From Whitmania pigra (lineage: Eukaryota > Annelida > Clitellata > Hirudinida > Haemopidae): DNA of 64,000 nt. Both the position numbers and the translations under genes were made by a program. The notes below the pieces were generated by a model. The model was not told where the DNA came from. It searched no databases and saw only the letters and a list, made by a program, of their open reading frames with translations. The stretch spans positions 247,501 through 311,500 of the forward strand of contig JAJTWR010000239.1 in the NCBI GenBank assembly GCA_021613335.1. Reading direction: 5' to 3'. This document shows positions 1 to 40,500 of the stretch, in pieces (position 1 is the stretch's first letter; every line of letters begins with the position of its first letter).

Positions 1-2681
1 TGTTATAGTATAACCAAATAATATTATTGTATTTTTATGACGGATTATTATTTATAACTATTGTAGTAGTTGTTGTTGCTGTTTTATTGGAGGACCACGG
101 TTGATTTGAACACCTCAGGGAACGAGTGAAGACCTTCAAAAGGACAAATGTTGTTTTTGCCAAATTGATTCATCGCTTCAATGCACCTCATTCACCTCCA
201 ATGCATTCCTGCTCACCTGCCATGCATCCGACAATCAATGCAAATAATTGTTGGTGTGTAATAATTAAGAACTATAATTATTTCTTGCCTTCGTCATATT
301 TGAAGATGGCATTCCGACACACTTAAAAGACATTACCAGAATGAAATTTATATTGACACATATAAAAAAATCAATGAATTAATAAAACAAATTATCATAA
401 ATTTACAAAATTATTGAATTTAATTAAATCACGACAAGGTAATATTTTAAATGTGAAAATATTTTGATTGCACAAAATGGAATTGCATTTATTAATTCTT
501 TGGAGTGCAGGGTAGCGACATCTATTAAGATTTGATTTGCGAGGTGAGGACTTAATCCTCTGAGCTGCCTCGAGGCAAGAAGAAGAACAGGCGATCAGAG
601 CACTTGTTGGCACTTGCTAACTCGCGAACTTAATTATACTACTAAATAATTTCTATTAATTCTAAAAATTCAAAAAGTTTGCTTTTTTAAAATGTAAAAT
701 GTTAAAAAATCTATTTATCAAAAGCGAGTGTTATTTATAAACAATTTGCTTACTAAAGTCATGTAATTCGTAAAGGTATCGTAACTCAAAATTTTCGTTA
801 TTATTAATGTTAATAAATAAAATAATGATGATTTAAAATATTTATTGATGATACTGTTAATATTGCAATTACCAAATATTTAAAAGTGACCATTATTAAG
901 ACAATTATTTTGATGTTTGATATCATTTAATACAAAATTTCTATAACTAGGTGTACACAATCTGGCAACGAAAGAATCATTTTTCCTTACTCAAAAAGAC
1001 TCACCCCATCCATCCGTCCGTATACAACCATCAACTCACCCCATCCATCCATACATCCATATACAAGCACCCACCCATCCTCTCCTAAGATGAGGGACAA
1101 AGGAGGCAGATGTATCTCCTGTCGCTTGAGGGTGCATTATCAGTCATTTGACCGCAAATTAAATACTCTGCTCGGGACAGTTGATTGACGGGGATTAGAC
1201 ATTACCCAACTAAGTCCTCTGTCACTGCTTTTAATCCATCCAGACATTCACGAACCAATGAGAGAAAGGGTTGCAATAATAGTCCTAAAAGGTGAGAGCA
1301 GCGTAAACTGTAACAGGTCGAGTTTTAAGGACGTTGCCCTATAATAAATTCAGAAAGTGAGGCTTAAATTAGAGCTTTTTGTTAATTATAGGTTGTTTTA
1401 GAGTTATTATTTATTATCAAAATCACAAATTGTTGTTATTCTTGGTTGCGTAAAATTGTACTCTGCATAAATATATTCTCTATTAATAGAAAATAATACA
1501 ACGTATTGGTCAATAGTAAAAATACATTTGCATTAACAATTAATGAATTAAGAAAAATGTAATGACTATCACTATCATCATAAATGACCGTTACTGGCAG
1601 AACGACCCAATGGCGTGGCGTGCAGCCCTATGGGGGCTGACATTCCTTGGTTGCACAACTTTGGACAACCTAACCTCTAATTACGTCTTCAAAGTTCACG
1701 TATACCATCATTAATGACGTCAATATTAAATCTAATAACCCCAAGAATATTATTGGTTTAGAACGCCTTCATCTTAAATTAGGTATTATTACATACCACT
1801 ACTATTTTATCGTGCACTTATTACATTAATTCCAATACTTTTATAAGTTATGTTGCCATTGAACCAATTTGACCATTTGGTTTTTTCGTTGCGCTCCAAA
1901 TCACAGAAAATGTGTCTTCATTTCTTAATTTCAATTTCTCTCCATTCATATTCACTTTTATTGAAACTTATTTCGCCTCATTTCAGCCGGATGCTCAGTG
2001 AAGTTAGTTATGCTCTTTAGCTTATAAACCTCCACTTCTGCTGAGATTTTGAATGAAATCTTACATGACTTAAAATTCCACATTCATCAAAGATTCTTGA
2101 AAAAAAGTTAAAACTAAGGTTAGTTTGAAGATTTACCAGAAGACGAAATTATTAAGTGAGTTTATTTAAAACTTATATTTAAAAAATTAGCTTAAGAAAA
2201 TACCTAGTTACGAAAATTGTTTGGGAAAAAAATTTGAAATAATGGCAAAAAGTATTTCAAATGCATTTTATCAATATTTCAATTTAAAGAACACTTGTTC
2301 TTTGAGTTTATTATTATTATTGTTAATATTTTTATTGTTATTATTGTTATTGTTTCTTATTATTCATTGCACGATGAAAAATGAGTTGCTATGAAAATAA
2401 CATTTTCTAATAACATTTGCAACTTTCTGAAGGCACAAATATGTTTTCCATAAACGAAATCTCAAAAAAGAATGAAGAGGTCAAATCTACAGCCCATGAA
2501 AAGACAATAAATTATGCAAGAAATTCTATGACACCTAACTAATTAGCCATTTCATGCTCGGCTAGTGACAATGGGGTACAAAAGGCTCTAGTGTTACAAA
2601 TAGTTCGGAGCCAATGTGATCCATTGAAGAAGCTTTGATTATTAATAAGAACACTTATCGATTGATCATTTACGATTGCAA
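1..2681. other. Region downstream of the laminin gene; no gene seen
   Basis: AT-rich sequence without a supportable gene; the short ORFs have no recognisable content. The first few hundred bases upstream of 2681 should be the 3' UTR of the minus-strand laminin gene. A TTTATT at 2307-2312 reads AATAAA on the minus strand and is a possible polyadenylation signal, about 370 nt past the stop. A CATC/CCAT-rich imperfect minisatellite lies at roughly 1003-1078. I see no RNA gene here. Confidence 0.5.
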
Positions 2682-18277
<15,596 letters not shown>

Positions 18278-19481
18278 AGTTTCTGCCTTTTATGAAAAGT
18301 CAGCGTTATTTATAAGGAATATTCTTTAATACATCGGTTACTAAGAAACAGAATCTAATGGAAGCTCCTAATGTTGATGTAATCGGTGAGAAATATATTA
18401 ATTTTAAAATGCAGAAGTTTCTTGAGGCCCCTCCACTCTCTTAACTTTATCCACCTTCCTTAGGAAGCAAAACTGGCTGAAAACATTTGGAGTTTGTTGC
18501 TGCAAGCAGTCCGCTAAGGTATTTATCATGCATATTCAACAGCCCGACGCCTAATACGCTCGCAAACCGTTTGTGTAAAATGGGTGCTGTAACTTATTGA
18601 AGAATTACATTGTGTTACATAAAATTTCAGAAATTGAAGTTAATTTACACAACTTTTGATTATGTATAACAAATGGTTAGATTTAATGATAAAAATGAAT
18701 AAAAATATAGCAAGATCGACATTCCGATAAATGGTGTTTGATCCTAGGCACATCAACACAGCAGCATCACAGAAGCATTTCCTAGCATCGCAGGGATGAA
18801 ATTGATGTCTACATGTCATCTCAACATTCATTCATAGAATTTCATTTCTGGTGACGCATTCGTTCTGATTGTTGAGTCAATGCTCTCATGACATTTGGAA
18901 GATTTATGGATATTGGGTGTAATAGGGAGTAGCATGTTATTATTATTTAGTAATTATTAAAATCTATTTATTAATTTTATTTATCCTTATCTGAGAGAAT
19001 CTGATGCCAGGAACTGCATAAATTAAAGAGCGTGATTAGTAAAAAACAGGCATATTCAGTGGGTTATCAGGATACTGCTATTCAGGAGCTTCTCACATCT
19101 TAAATAAGGCCGTCCACATGCTACATGTCATGTGTTGCAACAGGTTGTGTTTCCATGTAATCAGAAAGTCGAGACATCACTAGTGGTCCTCATAAATTTT
19201 TGAAAGGAAGATATAACAGAATATATATATTATTATAACAGACATATATATATATTGTTTTTTAGTTTTTTTTCCAGAGATTTCATTTCAGCTTTTTCCA
19301 AGGGGGATGCAAACCCTTGTAAAATATGGGGAGATGACATTTTTTTTTGCGTGTAGTCTCCCACTCCCCAAATTAAATCCTGTTTTTTTTATTCAAAAAA
19401 TAAACATATTCTTTAAGTTTCAATGATTAGGTCTGTTCATTATTTCCATTTGAACAAACTAAACGAACGTGTTAGCAAATA

Positions 19482-20017
19482 CAGTCAAATCTCGTTACTA
19501 TGCCACCTGTCGGGACCGAGCAAAAGTGGCACAGTATCGAGAGTGGCATAGTATCGAGAATGGCATAGTATCGAGGATTTGTAAAAGCGGTCTTATTTTC
19601 TCAAATAAAAACGTCTTTTTCTCCTTCAGCGTAAAGTCGGTTCGCTTGCGTTTCTGAGCTGACATTTTGGGCTGAATTTGAAGAAAAATAACAAAAGAAC
19701 GACTGATTTAAAAGGGGAAGGTTCTAGAACCAACCAAAGAATAACAATCGTCTAGATTTTAAAATAATATTTAATTAATTTAGTTTAGTGATGGGTAAAT
19801 TTATATATACATAGTCATTAGATTATTATAAATAATCGAACACTGCGCCGAAATACGACCCGTGCCTTTTAACAGTCACATAATAATGGCACAGTAGCGA
19901 GAGTAAGGGGTGTCATAATAAATTTATTTTGTATTGAATTTTGTCGGGACCGAGCAAAAGTGGTATAATAGCGAGAGTGGCATAGTAGCGAGATGGCATA
20001 GTACTGAGATTTGACTG
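19482..20017. mobile_element. Non-autonomous pogo/Tigger-like (Tc1/mariner superfamily) MITE
   Basis: 536-bp element with terminal inverted repeats beginning CAGTCAAATCTC and ending in its complement (GAGATTTGACTG), flanked by TA on both sides (19480-19481 and 20018-20019). TA target duplication and a CAGTC start are typical of pogo/Tigger elements. No transposase coding. Just inside each end is a directly repeated block beginning GTCGGGACCGAGCAAAAGTG (19509 and about 19943), followed by three tandem GTGGCATAGTATCGAG-type units. Confidence 0.85.
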
Positions 20018-20460
20018 TACCTCATTATTTGGATTCCGCAATTCAGTGCCGGATTTGTTGGTTTGATGTATCCCGCCAGAACTAGCGCTATTTTTTAAAT
20101 TGTCACTTTAAAATGTCAACTTATCAGAAAAATGTATTGTTGTTAAACCGTGCTTGGAACTTTTGAAAAAGAACTAAACGATTAAAATTAGTTAAATACA
20201 AAGCATTGCATCGGACAAACATTTTTTTTGTAAAACGTAACGCCAGAATTATATGAAAAGGGCAATCTGTCTAAGAATCATATATATGCTGTATATGCTA
20301 TGATTTGTACAGACTTTACGCTGTTGCTACGAACTATGAGAAGATAATTTTTTCAGCAAGTCAAATTGTGACAAGGTTTAAATTAAACGTATACAAATAG
20401 CCTGCAACCATTTTCAGGTCTGGTTTGAACCAAAATACTAGTTAACTAAGTGAAGCTTGT

Positions 20461-20560
20461 ACAGTGGACGGCCCAACCAATTTTATTGCTGGGGGTTGCC
20501 ATAGACGACGGCAAATTCACTTGAAGGGTCGCGGCACTAGAAAGGTTGAGAACCGCCGAC
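20461..20560. mobile_element. Short hAT-like terminal remnant
   Basis: About 100 bp starting CAGTGGACGG and ending with a GGGTCGCGGCAC...GGTTGAGAACCGC motif. The right side resembles the inverted terminal sequence common to hAT/Charlie-type elements, read in reverse. No coding sequence and no clear target duplication, so this is a short solo or deleted copy. Confidence 0.5.
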
Positions 20561-21299
20561 ATGTTACTAATTCCATTGAAAACCATCTCACATTAAACAT
20601 AACATGCTAAAGATCTCAAACGAAACTAGAATAACGCCCATTTGCCGAAAACTTTAACTTAATTTGCTTAAACATAGCATAACATGACATAACAATTATT
20701 TATAGTGGTTAAGAAGACGTTGGATCTGTGTAATAACCACTCTTTTTAGTCCTAATAACCGAATTTACTTAAGTAAATTTTGAATTTATCTACTGTTTCA
20801 GCATGGATGGTTTCCTTATCTAGTTTATTCCATAAGGAAACCACCCTTGAACTGAAAAAAAACTAAAAACGCAGATTAATAAAATAAACTGAGATGCTAA
20901 AGTTGCTGAAATTAATGATACAGGAAACTTGCGTTTTTCAATTCCGATAATAGCTCTTTATAGTGCTCCTTAAGCATTGAAGTGGCTCGAGCAGAATGTG
21001 CACAATTTTTTGTTTGAATCAAAATATGCATTTCTTTAACAGTGATTGCATTGTACCATGTGTTATAAAAAGTATTTTCAGAGAGATTTTTTGGAAAAGT
21101 TCCTAGATGATCTAGATATGTCGTTAATCAAAATTTTTTTTATTAAAGTGTATATTAAAATAGTAATTTTGATGTTAAAGAGTTAGACATTTGATTAATG
21201 ATTTTACGACATTTCCAAAAATTACCATCTATGTGTTCTAAATGTAAAATTAGTTGTTTTACTTAAATTTACTAAAATATTTATAAAAGCATTTATTAA

Positions 21300-21617
21300 C
21301 ATCATTGAGATTCGGCTCTTCATTCTCCGCGGTGCGATTTTTCTAATTATTTTTGTTTATTGTTCTTGGTAGAATAGCTTATTATTGGCATAGTATTAGT
21401 TCGCCATTTTGTACAAATCTGTGTGGATATTTCTAATTTACGAAGGAGTATAAGAATTAATTAGTCGTTTTTCTCTTCGGCGAGACTTGTACAATAAATT
21501 TGGGGGTGATTTTTCAGTTTTTCTTCTAATCACTAACTGATTTCGTAGCGGCCTCATCGTCAGACAACAATCGTCTCGTTCTTTAAGGGCGATTTCCACA
21601 ACAATTTTTGTACTTGC
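21300..21617 (+). promoter_or_regulatory. Probable PRRC2 5' UTR exon and promoter-proximal region
   Basis: A strong donor (TTGC|GTAAGT) at 21617/21618 and an acceptor (TTGACTTTCAG) ending at 21694 bracket a 77-nt intron in the 5' UTR, just before the exon holding the PRRC2 start codon. This implies a non-coding first exon ending at 21617. Its 5' end cannot be fixed from sequence; 21300 is only a guess. Confidence 0.45.
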
Positions 21618-21714
21618 GTAAGTGGAAATGGCTTAAAAAAGTTTGTTTGTAACTTTTAGTGATATTGCATTGTATTATGTTGCTTGACTTTCAGGACTTC
21701 AGTGACTTCAGTGA

Positions 21715-34292
<12,578 letters not shown>

Positions 34293-35719
34293 TCCTTGAC
34301 TTGTGAACGTGCAAACTACTCACTATCAGTTTTAATTCTTTGACTCATTCGGAAAGGGATTCGCATCAAACGAGAGTATCAGTGTGTCGGACGTCAACCA
34401 TTTGGGCTAATTCCTTTTTAGTCTGGTCGAGGGCGACCGTTAAATTGGTAATGATTAAATGGCGTTTGTTTGGTAGTTGGCTTGTAAGACCATTGATGAA
34501 TTTTTGGATTTGATCTTATGGATGATGTCTTGTGATTGGCTTACTTGCATGCAGTCAATTCTCAAACTAATGCTAACTTATGTACCTCGTGTCAAATGCG
34601 AAAAATTTTAACAAACCGCAATTCTGCCGTGGTACGCCAGATTGACTCGCAGTTAGTCGATTGATTGGATTTTGTGTGGTTACTTCTCGTTTGGTGGTGT
34701 AATCGCTTTGTCTGTGTAATCGTTGGATATCATATTCTAGAGTTTAAGGGGTGCTAAGTTACTGCCAAAGCTTAGTAACCACTAAGTAACTACTGATAAC
34801 CGATTTGGATAGTAATCTATAGGCGTGATTGTTATTCAATATTCACCTTGAGAAAAAGGACTGCAATTGGTGTAAGGTGGGTCTTCACTTTTCCGAACTA
34901 AGCTCGAGAATTTTTTTGAGGCTTGCGTCCATATTTCATCCGATGTACTTCATTTCTGACTTGTGATTCGTGGCGACCTTGCAGGTGGTTACGTAGCTTG
35001 GTTTGGTGTTGTTTTGCCTAGCGTAGCTAATTGGGAGTTTGATGCAACGAAATGAATTTTGATTTGTCATGTTCTCAGTCGATTCGGTGTTGCAGTTGAC
35101 GGCACAGTTATCATTGCTTATTCGTCGGCCACGTTTTAGCTATTTTTATATCGAGCAAAAACTAATGATTTGATTTCCTAAATTTTTTGAATCGTATTTT
35201 CCTTTGTTTTCGTCGCTGGAGCTATATGTGGTCGTTGGTAGTTCTTCAAATCTATTTTCAGCTGTGAGTTGCCTTCGTCTGCCTCACTGGGCGCCACACA
35301 AGTTTCATCGGCACGAGTTGACCTGTGTTTTATCTACAATGTTTTTGGAGAGTCCGAGGACGCCGTTTCAATTTATTCATCGTTAGATCGCTAGGTTGCG
35401 GCGACTGTATTGCAATTATTTCACATAGAGATTGCAGTTCCAATCATTCGAATCGATGTGTTTCATGCTGAACTCGAAACAAGCTCGCACACCTCTTTGT
35501 TTCGGAGGAGGTTGAAAACAACTTTGAAGTCGAATGGTCTCAGATGGATGGTTTTTATGATATACATATACATACAGTTTGGGATGAGCTTTGAGAAATT
35601 ATGGGTTGGTTCATCTTCTGCATCTGCAGAGTTTAATTGGTGATTAAGCAGAGGTTGGAACGAGAAGGGCTTATGTTTAGGAAGACAAACAAGTGAAGAT
35701 TGAAAGATCGGGTTCTAAC

Positions 35720-35860
35720 TGTACGCGATTTGTCAGGGTGAGAGGTGCTCCCCGAGACCATTTGTGTGGCGCTCCGACCCAAGGGCGCGTGTGGCAATGC
35801 AGGCTGGGTTTCGCAGGAAGGACACCCAATAGGCGAGCCTGCATGCCTGTTCAGTTTCAC
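35720..35860. other. GC-rich island of unknown nature
   Basis: Distinctly GC-rich and low in simple repeats against an AT-rich background. A 75-codon ORF crosses it on the minus strand (35633-35860) without a recognised domain. It could be a SINE-like or structured RNA segment. I do not recognise tRNA A/B boxes with confidence and give no function. Confidence 0.3.
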
Positions 35861-35914
35861 ACATGATAAACTTTATTGTGCAGATAACTTATTTTCCTAT
35901 ATTAAGTCCGAGGA

Positions 35915-36020
35915 TTGAAAGATCGGTTTCTGCTCTGAGTGTATTCTTTAGTAATTTATTTAAATGTCGGCCTTAAGTTATTTCAATCGATGATTAGTAT
36001 TAGTCATACCGCTAACAATG
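35915..36020 (-). pseudogene. Possible 3'-flank remnant of a third vWA-gene unit
   Basis: This stretch resembles the 3' flanks of the two vWA copies (about 37380-37445 and 47440-47575). Shared features are a GATCGGTTTCTGCTCTGA block (also at 47450), a GTCGxCCTTAAAxTTATTT block and the ATTAGTATTAGTCATACCGCTAACAATGG-type end. It stops where the 36-kb foldback element begins. No coding exon is visible, so this is only the non-coding tail of a former repeat unit. Confidence 0.4.
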
Positions 36021-36579
36021 GAATAACAGCCCGGAGACAAACTAGCGCCGTCAAAACAGCCCCGTCACTATAGCCCAGGACAAAATACGTATTTGAACAT
36101 TTTTTTTGTGATTTGAACACATTAACCGATAATTGATTCCAAATTTAATTCGAAGTTAGTGGTTTGAATGCTTTTATGACCGTTTTGAGTTTAATTGGTA
36201 TCAGGGAATTACATCAAGTGGAAGATTTATCGTCTATAATATTATTAGGATTCCGGCTACTTCCTCACTTTACATGGATTTTCAAGTTGGTATTTAATGT
36301 AAATTATCGATTGACAAGCAACATGTGAATCTGCACAAAGAGAATTTACCAGACACTCACTATGTCACGAAGGTTCGTTTGATCGTTTAATTTCTTTTGA
36401 TCCTTTCCCGAGTTCCCGTTACAATGTGTACAATGAAGGGTCTGATTTGGAATTGGAATTTAATTTATGTTATCGATTGACGTACAACATATTCGAGCCA
36501 TACAAAGTGAATCACCTTATCATCACGTCATGTGAACATGTAACAAATCCACAATGAACCGCTATTTTGACGGGGTGCT
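36021..36579. mobile_element. GTCAAAATAGCCCC foldback element, decayed copy
   Basis: Left end has AACAGCCCGGAGAC, GCCGTCAAAACAGCCCCGTC and TAGCCCAGGACAAAAT modules; the right end is TATTTTGACGGGGTGC. The interior (TTAATTCGAAGTTAGTGG, GAATGCTTTTA) matches the spacer of the large copy at 42605-43706. Here the module arms are reduced to one short set each. No coding capacity. Confidence 0.7.
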
Positions 36580-37593
36580 GCTGGCATAACGTAATGGAAC
36601 TAATTGTTCCAAAGATGTTTTAACAGTGATGGCACCGTCTAGCAAAACAAAGTTGTTCCAGATATTCATGCCATCGGGCAAAACTGATTTACAGCTTTAA
36701 AATTTACGCGTTTCGCTCCTAACTTCAAGTTACTACAAGTGAGGTGTCATCTTTTGGCCGCTTCTCCACTTTTGTAATGAAGGTCTAACTAAAGGCCTGG
36801 TTTACATTTCCATGTGCTTTATCTGCTCCACAGAATACTCAAATCATTAATTTTAACTGACTCAGAAAGCTACAAATATATGTAATATGTAATTAAGTCA
36901 TTATCTGGACACATGTGGAGTTTAAGTGAAGTTTTAGTCAGTTTAGCATTCTCTAACTCGGATGAAGTCAGCCACGGTTATGGTACTGCAGTCAAAAAGG
37001 GAATGGTTTTTATGTAAGAGTTCTAGCAACTCAAGAGGAACAGAAACAGTTCCTATTGCAAGTGATAGAGAAACATTGCCATGACCTTGTAAATCCTAGC
37101 ACGTTTAGAATTAGGAATTAGATAAGGATAAATTCCGCCGTTCTAATCCAGTATTATACAAGAACCCACAATCCCACAAAACACTACGCATTGACGATCA
37201 TTCATAACCAGAAAATATTCAACACCAACGATTGACACGCAGTAGATACAAACAACTTTATTACTTAAGCACGTTATTTACAGTTAATCGTCGCTCATTA
37301 GTTAACTGATTATTTAGCGAATAAATCCAACAACAAACTCGGCATAAATTAAGCCCCGTCGTTTTAAACGAACACGATTGTAAAGTCGACCTTAAAATTA
37401 TTTGATTAGCTCAAAAGTTTATTAATAGTCATATCGTTAACAATGGTGTTGCTGAAAAGTCTCACTTAAGTGCGATGTAAATCGGGATTAGAAACATCAA
37501 AAAGGATGCATCCTTTCGATATGCGCTTGACAGAGGAATTTCTAAAAGTTGAAATTTAACATTTAAATGGAGTTTGTTTTTTTTATTGTAAAA

Positions 37594-40500
37594 TTAGACA
37601 TTTTTATGAAATAACAAAAACAATTGCCAACCGCATATTTGAGTGAAACGAGCACCATCCTTGCAAATTGTGCCTTTGGGACATGATATTTTATTGCGTG
37701 GGTTGCAATCTGAGTAAAAACTTTTGAATTAATGAGTCATTAATGTATTAATTAATAATGACTTACATTTATCTTATTTAGCCTTTTTGCTAAATATAAC
37801 AATTTACGTTCATTTATAGTTATATTAATGAGGCTAATCTGTGAAATCTACATAAATTCAGTCGGTCTTATAACTATCACGTCATTATCATGTTCTACAA
37901 TTACGATGATAACAAAATTAATTAAGCAATAATAATTTTCTAAAGTAATGACACTTCCATAACATTGCCACTAATATAGCAACAATGTACTTACCTCCAG
38001 GGCATGGCGTCAGTGTAATGCTGGTGGGTTTTTGTGGATCTCCTTGTATAAAACAATATGCATAGATGTTGCCAGCGCCCACTTTTGGAGAATAGGGCAA
38101 ATACACTAGAATAGGGCTAGGACCGAAATCAAATTTGTAATCATAAAAGGAAGAACTTGGAGAAGTGGTGTTGGAGAAATAAATCGCGGAGTTTCCACCG
38201 GAATTATAAACCTGTAAATCATAAATTAAAAGATTATCAGAAAACATTCTAACAACACTTCCTAACATTATCTCCTTAATAAATGATGGTTTGATTCAGG
38301 GCCGCATTAAGGGTGATTCGGGTTACCACCGAGATAATTAATTATGAAAAATTATATAAAAATCTTTATGGAAATTTCTAAACATAAATTTCTCGAATAT
38401 AAAAAAATATGCAGGACAAGTAAATAAATAAATGAAAGCAATTAGTTAGCTTTTATATGTCATCTATTTTTTTTGTTTGTAAAGAAAAAAAACAAAAACT
38501 TTTACAAAATATTTTTACAAAAATCAATTTTTAAATACGGTCCTGGCCTGTATCATTTCAAGAGGTGCATATGAACTGCGCCTTTGATTCCAGACTTTTG
38601 CCTTCTTTGCAAAGGTCAACACAATCGACATCAAAATGGAAAGCCAATAAAGTTCTACTAATTGTGACCTAGGAACAGATATCGATGATTTGCACCTCTT
38701 TTAGGCCTCATTAAAGAAGCTCGTGACATCCTTGCAGTGAACGTTAATAAAATGTCAGCCGAAGAATTAAAAAAAATTAGAAAATTAATATTTTCAATGT
38801 TTTGTTAACAACAAATAAAAGAAGTAACTATTGTAAGTACAATAACACATGTAGTAAATGAAATTAATTGGTAACAGACATTATTCTTATTAACCTCGAT
38901 AGTAACACCACTCGAGGTGATGGAGAATTTGCATTGTTGGCTTCCAGATGGTGGAATATTGACCACTGTCTCATTAATTAGAGTCACCGGGGCTAAAAAA
39001 AACCTCAGTTTTGAAAATATTGTTCAAAAACCAATTAAAATAGTTTATAAACCGAATTTGATAAACAAAATGCTACAATTTCTCCACATTTATAGTATAA
39101 TAACAAAACAAGTAATCAACTGTCTATTCTGTATACCGTCACAAGTTTTCCTTTCAATGATGTTGAGGAAACTGTCAAATGCCTGGAAATCATCCAGAAG
39201 GAAACGATGTTTGCAATCAGGATCAGTGGCGATTTCATTAAGTTCCTGAACATTAACTCCATTTCCAACTCCAACTGCTAAGACCGTTATGTCGGTTTTC
39301 TGCAATTTCCTTGCTTCCACTGACGTGGCAGAAACGTCTCTTGATTTTCCGTCAGTTAAGACGATTGCTATTTTCGGTACACCATCTGATCTCGCCCCAG
39401 AATTGGAATCAAATGCATTTTCTCTCAGATATTGCAAAGCCAAGTGAGTATTTGTGCATAAAAAAATACAAACATAAAGAAAAATGAAAATTGTGAATAA
39501 TGCGTCTGTTTTAATCTAAATAGCATAAAAATAGTACCTCCAGCAAAGTAACCCATGCTGTCTATAGCAGATATATAGCTTGTTTTTGTTGAAAAATTTC
39601 TGAAATTGAATGCCAGAATAACGCCAGTTGAGAAGGTGACGAGTGATAATCGGGTATCTTTAACAGGATCAGGTCCAACATTCAAAGAATTTACAACTTT
39701 CTTCAAGAATTCCTTCACCTTGTTGTAGTTATTAATACCGATGCTACCAGACTCATCAACTATGAAGATAACATCTGCAGCTCCTCTGACGCAACCTTTA
39801 GAAGGTTGAATGAAATTGCGTGAACGAATTCAACTTTAAGCAAAATATAATTTGCTATCCTAACCATTTGTTATGGATGAGTATTTGATTATCAATCTTT
39901 TAATTTCAGGAACGTTCATGAATATTTAAAAGATTTTTCTATCAAATGATAGCTCAGCATTGATTTTTGGTCTACCCATAAATAGGATGCTAAGATTACA
40001 AAACCAGCAGAGCCTTAGTATTTAGGACGCAACACTCAACGCCATAATGGTTTCAAATTTGGAAGTTAATGTTAATTGCTAAATAGCCGATCCTTATTAT
40101 CCTTATCCGGGTATACATCCGGGTAGGATGTCAAGGCACGTTTTAAGAATTTTTAATCTACCATTTGCTCTTGGTAGCTCCCTAGCGGTGCATGAGTTTT
40201 TTACCATTGCCGATGAATGTGGGCAAGCAATCATTGCGGCCAACCTGCACATTATTATTTGGCATCATCAGTGAACTAGCACTTTAAATCAAGATATGCC
40301 TGTGATATTTTTTAAAATTAATTTTTATGTTAATAAAAGTAATAGCTGCCTGTATTACTACTCCTAACAAATATTAGTAAAGCGACAAGAATAAGACCAG
40401 ATGAGATCTCCAATGTCTTGGATTTACTTATTACTGCTGCAGGTAATATTTCAGATGTTCATTACTTCCCACCAATGGGCCGTAGTGACCATTCTATCAT

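Larger units (their letters stand above)
18278..21299. other. Spacer between divergent laminin gamma and PRRC2 genes
   Basis: Intergenic region upstream of both the minus-strand laminin ATG (18277) and the plus-strand PRRC2 transcript. It should contain both promoters, but I recognise no clear TATA box. Two transposon pieces (19482-20017 and about 20461-20560) account for part of it. The rest is AT-rich with no supportable ORF. Confidence 0.6.
34293..37593. other. Convergent 3' flanks of PRRC2 and the first vWA copy
   Basis: The start should be PRRC2 3' UTR. An ATTAAA at 34454-34459 is one possible poly(A) signal, and no AATAAA is evident nearby. The far end, just right of 36.6 kb to 37593, is the 3' side of the minus-strand vWA gene. 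In between lie a GC-rich island (about 35720-35860), a possible vWA-unit remnant (about 35915-36020) and a foldback element (about 36021-36579). No convincing ORF otherwise. Confidence 0.6.
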
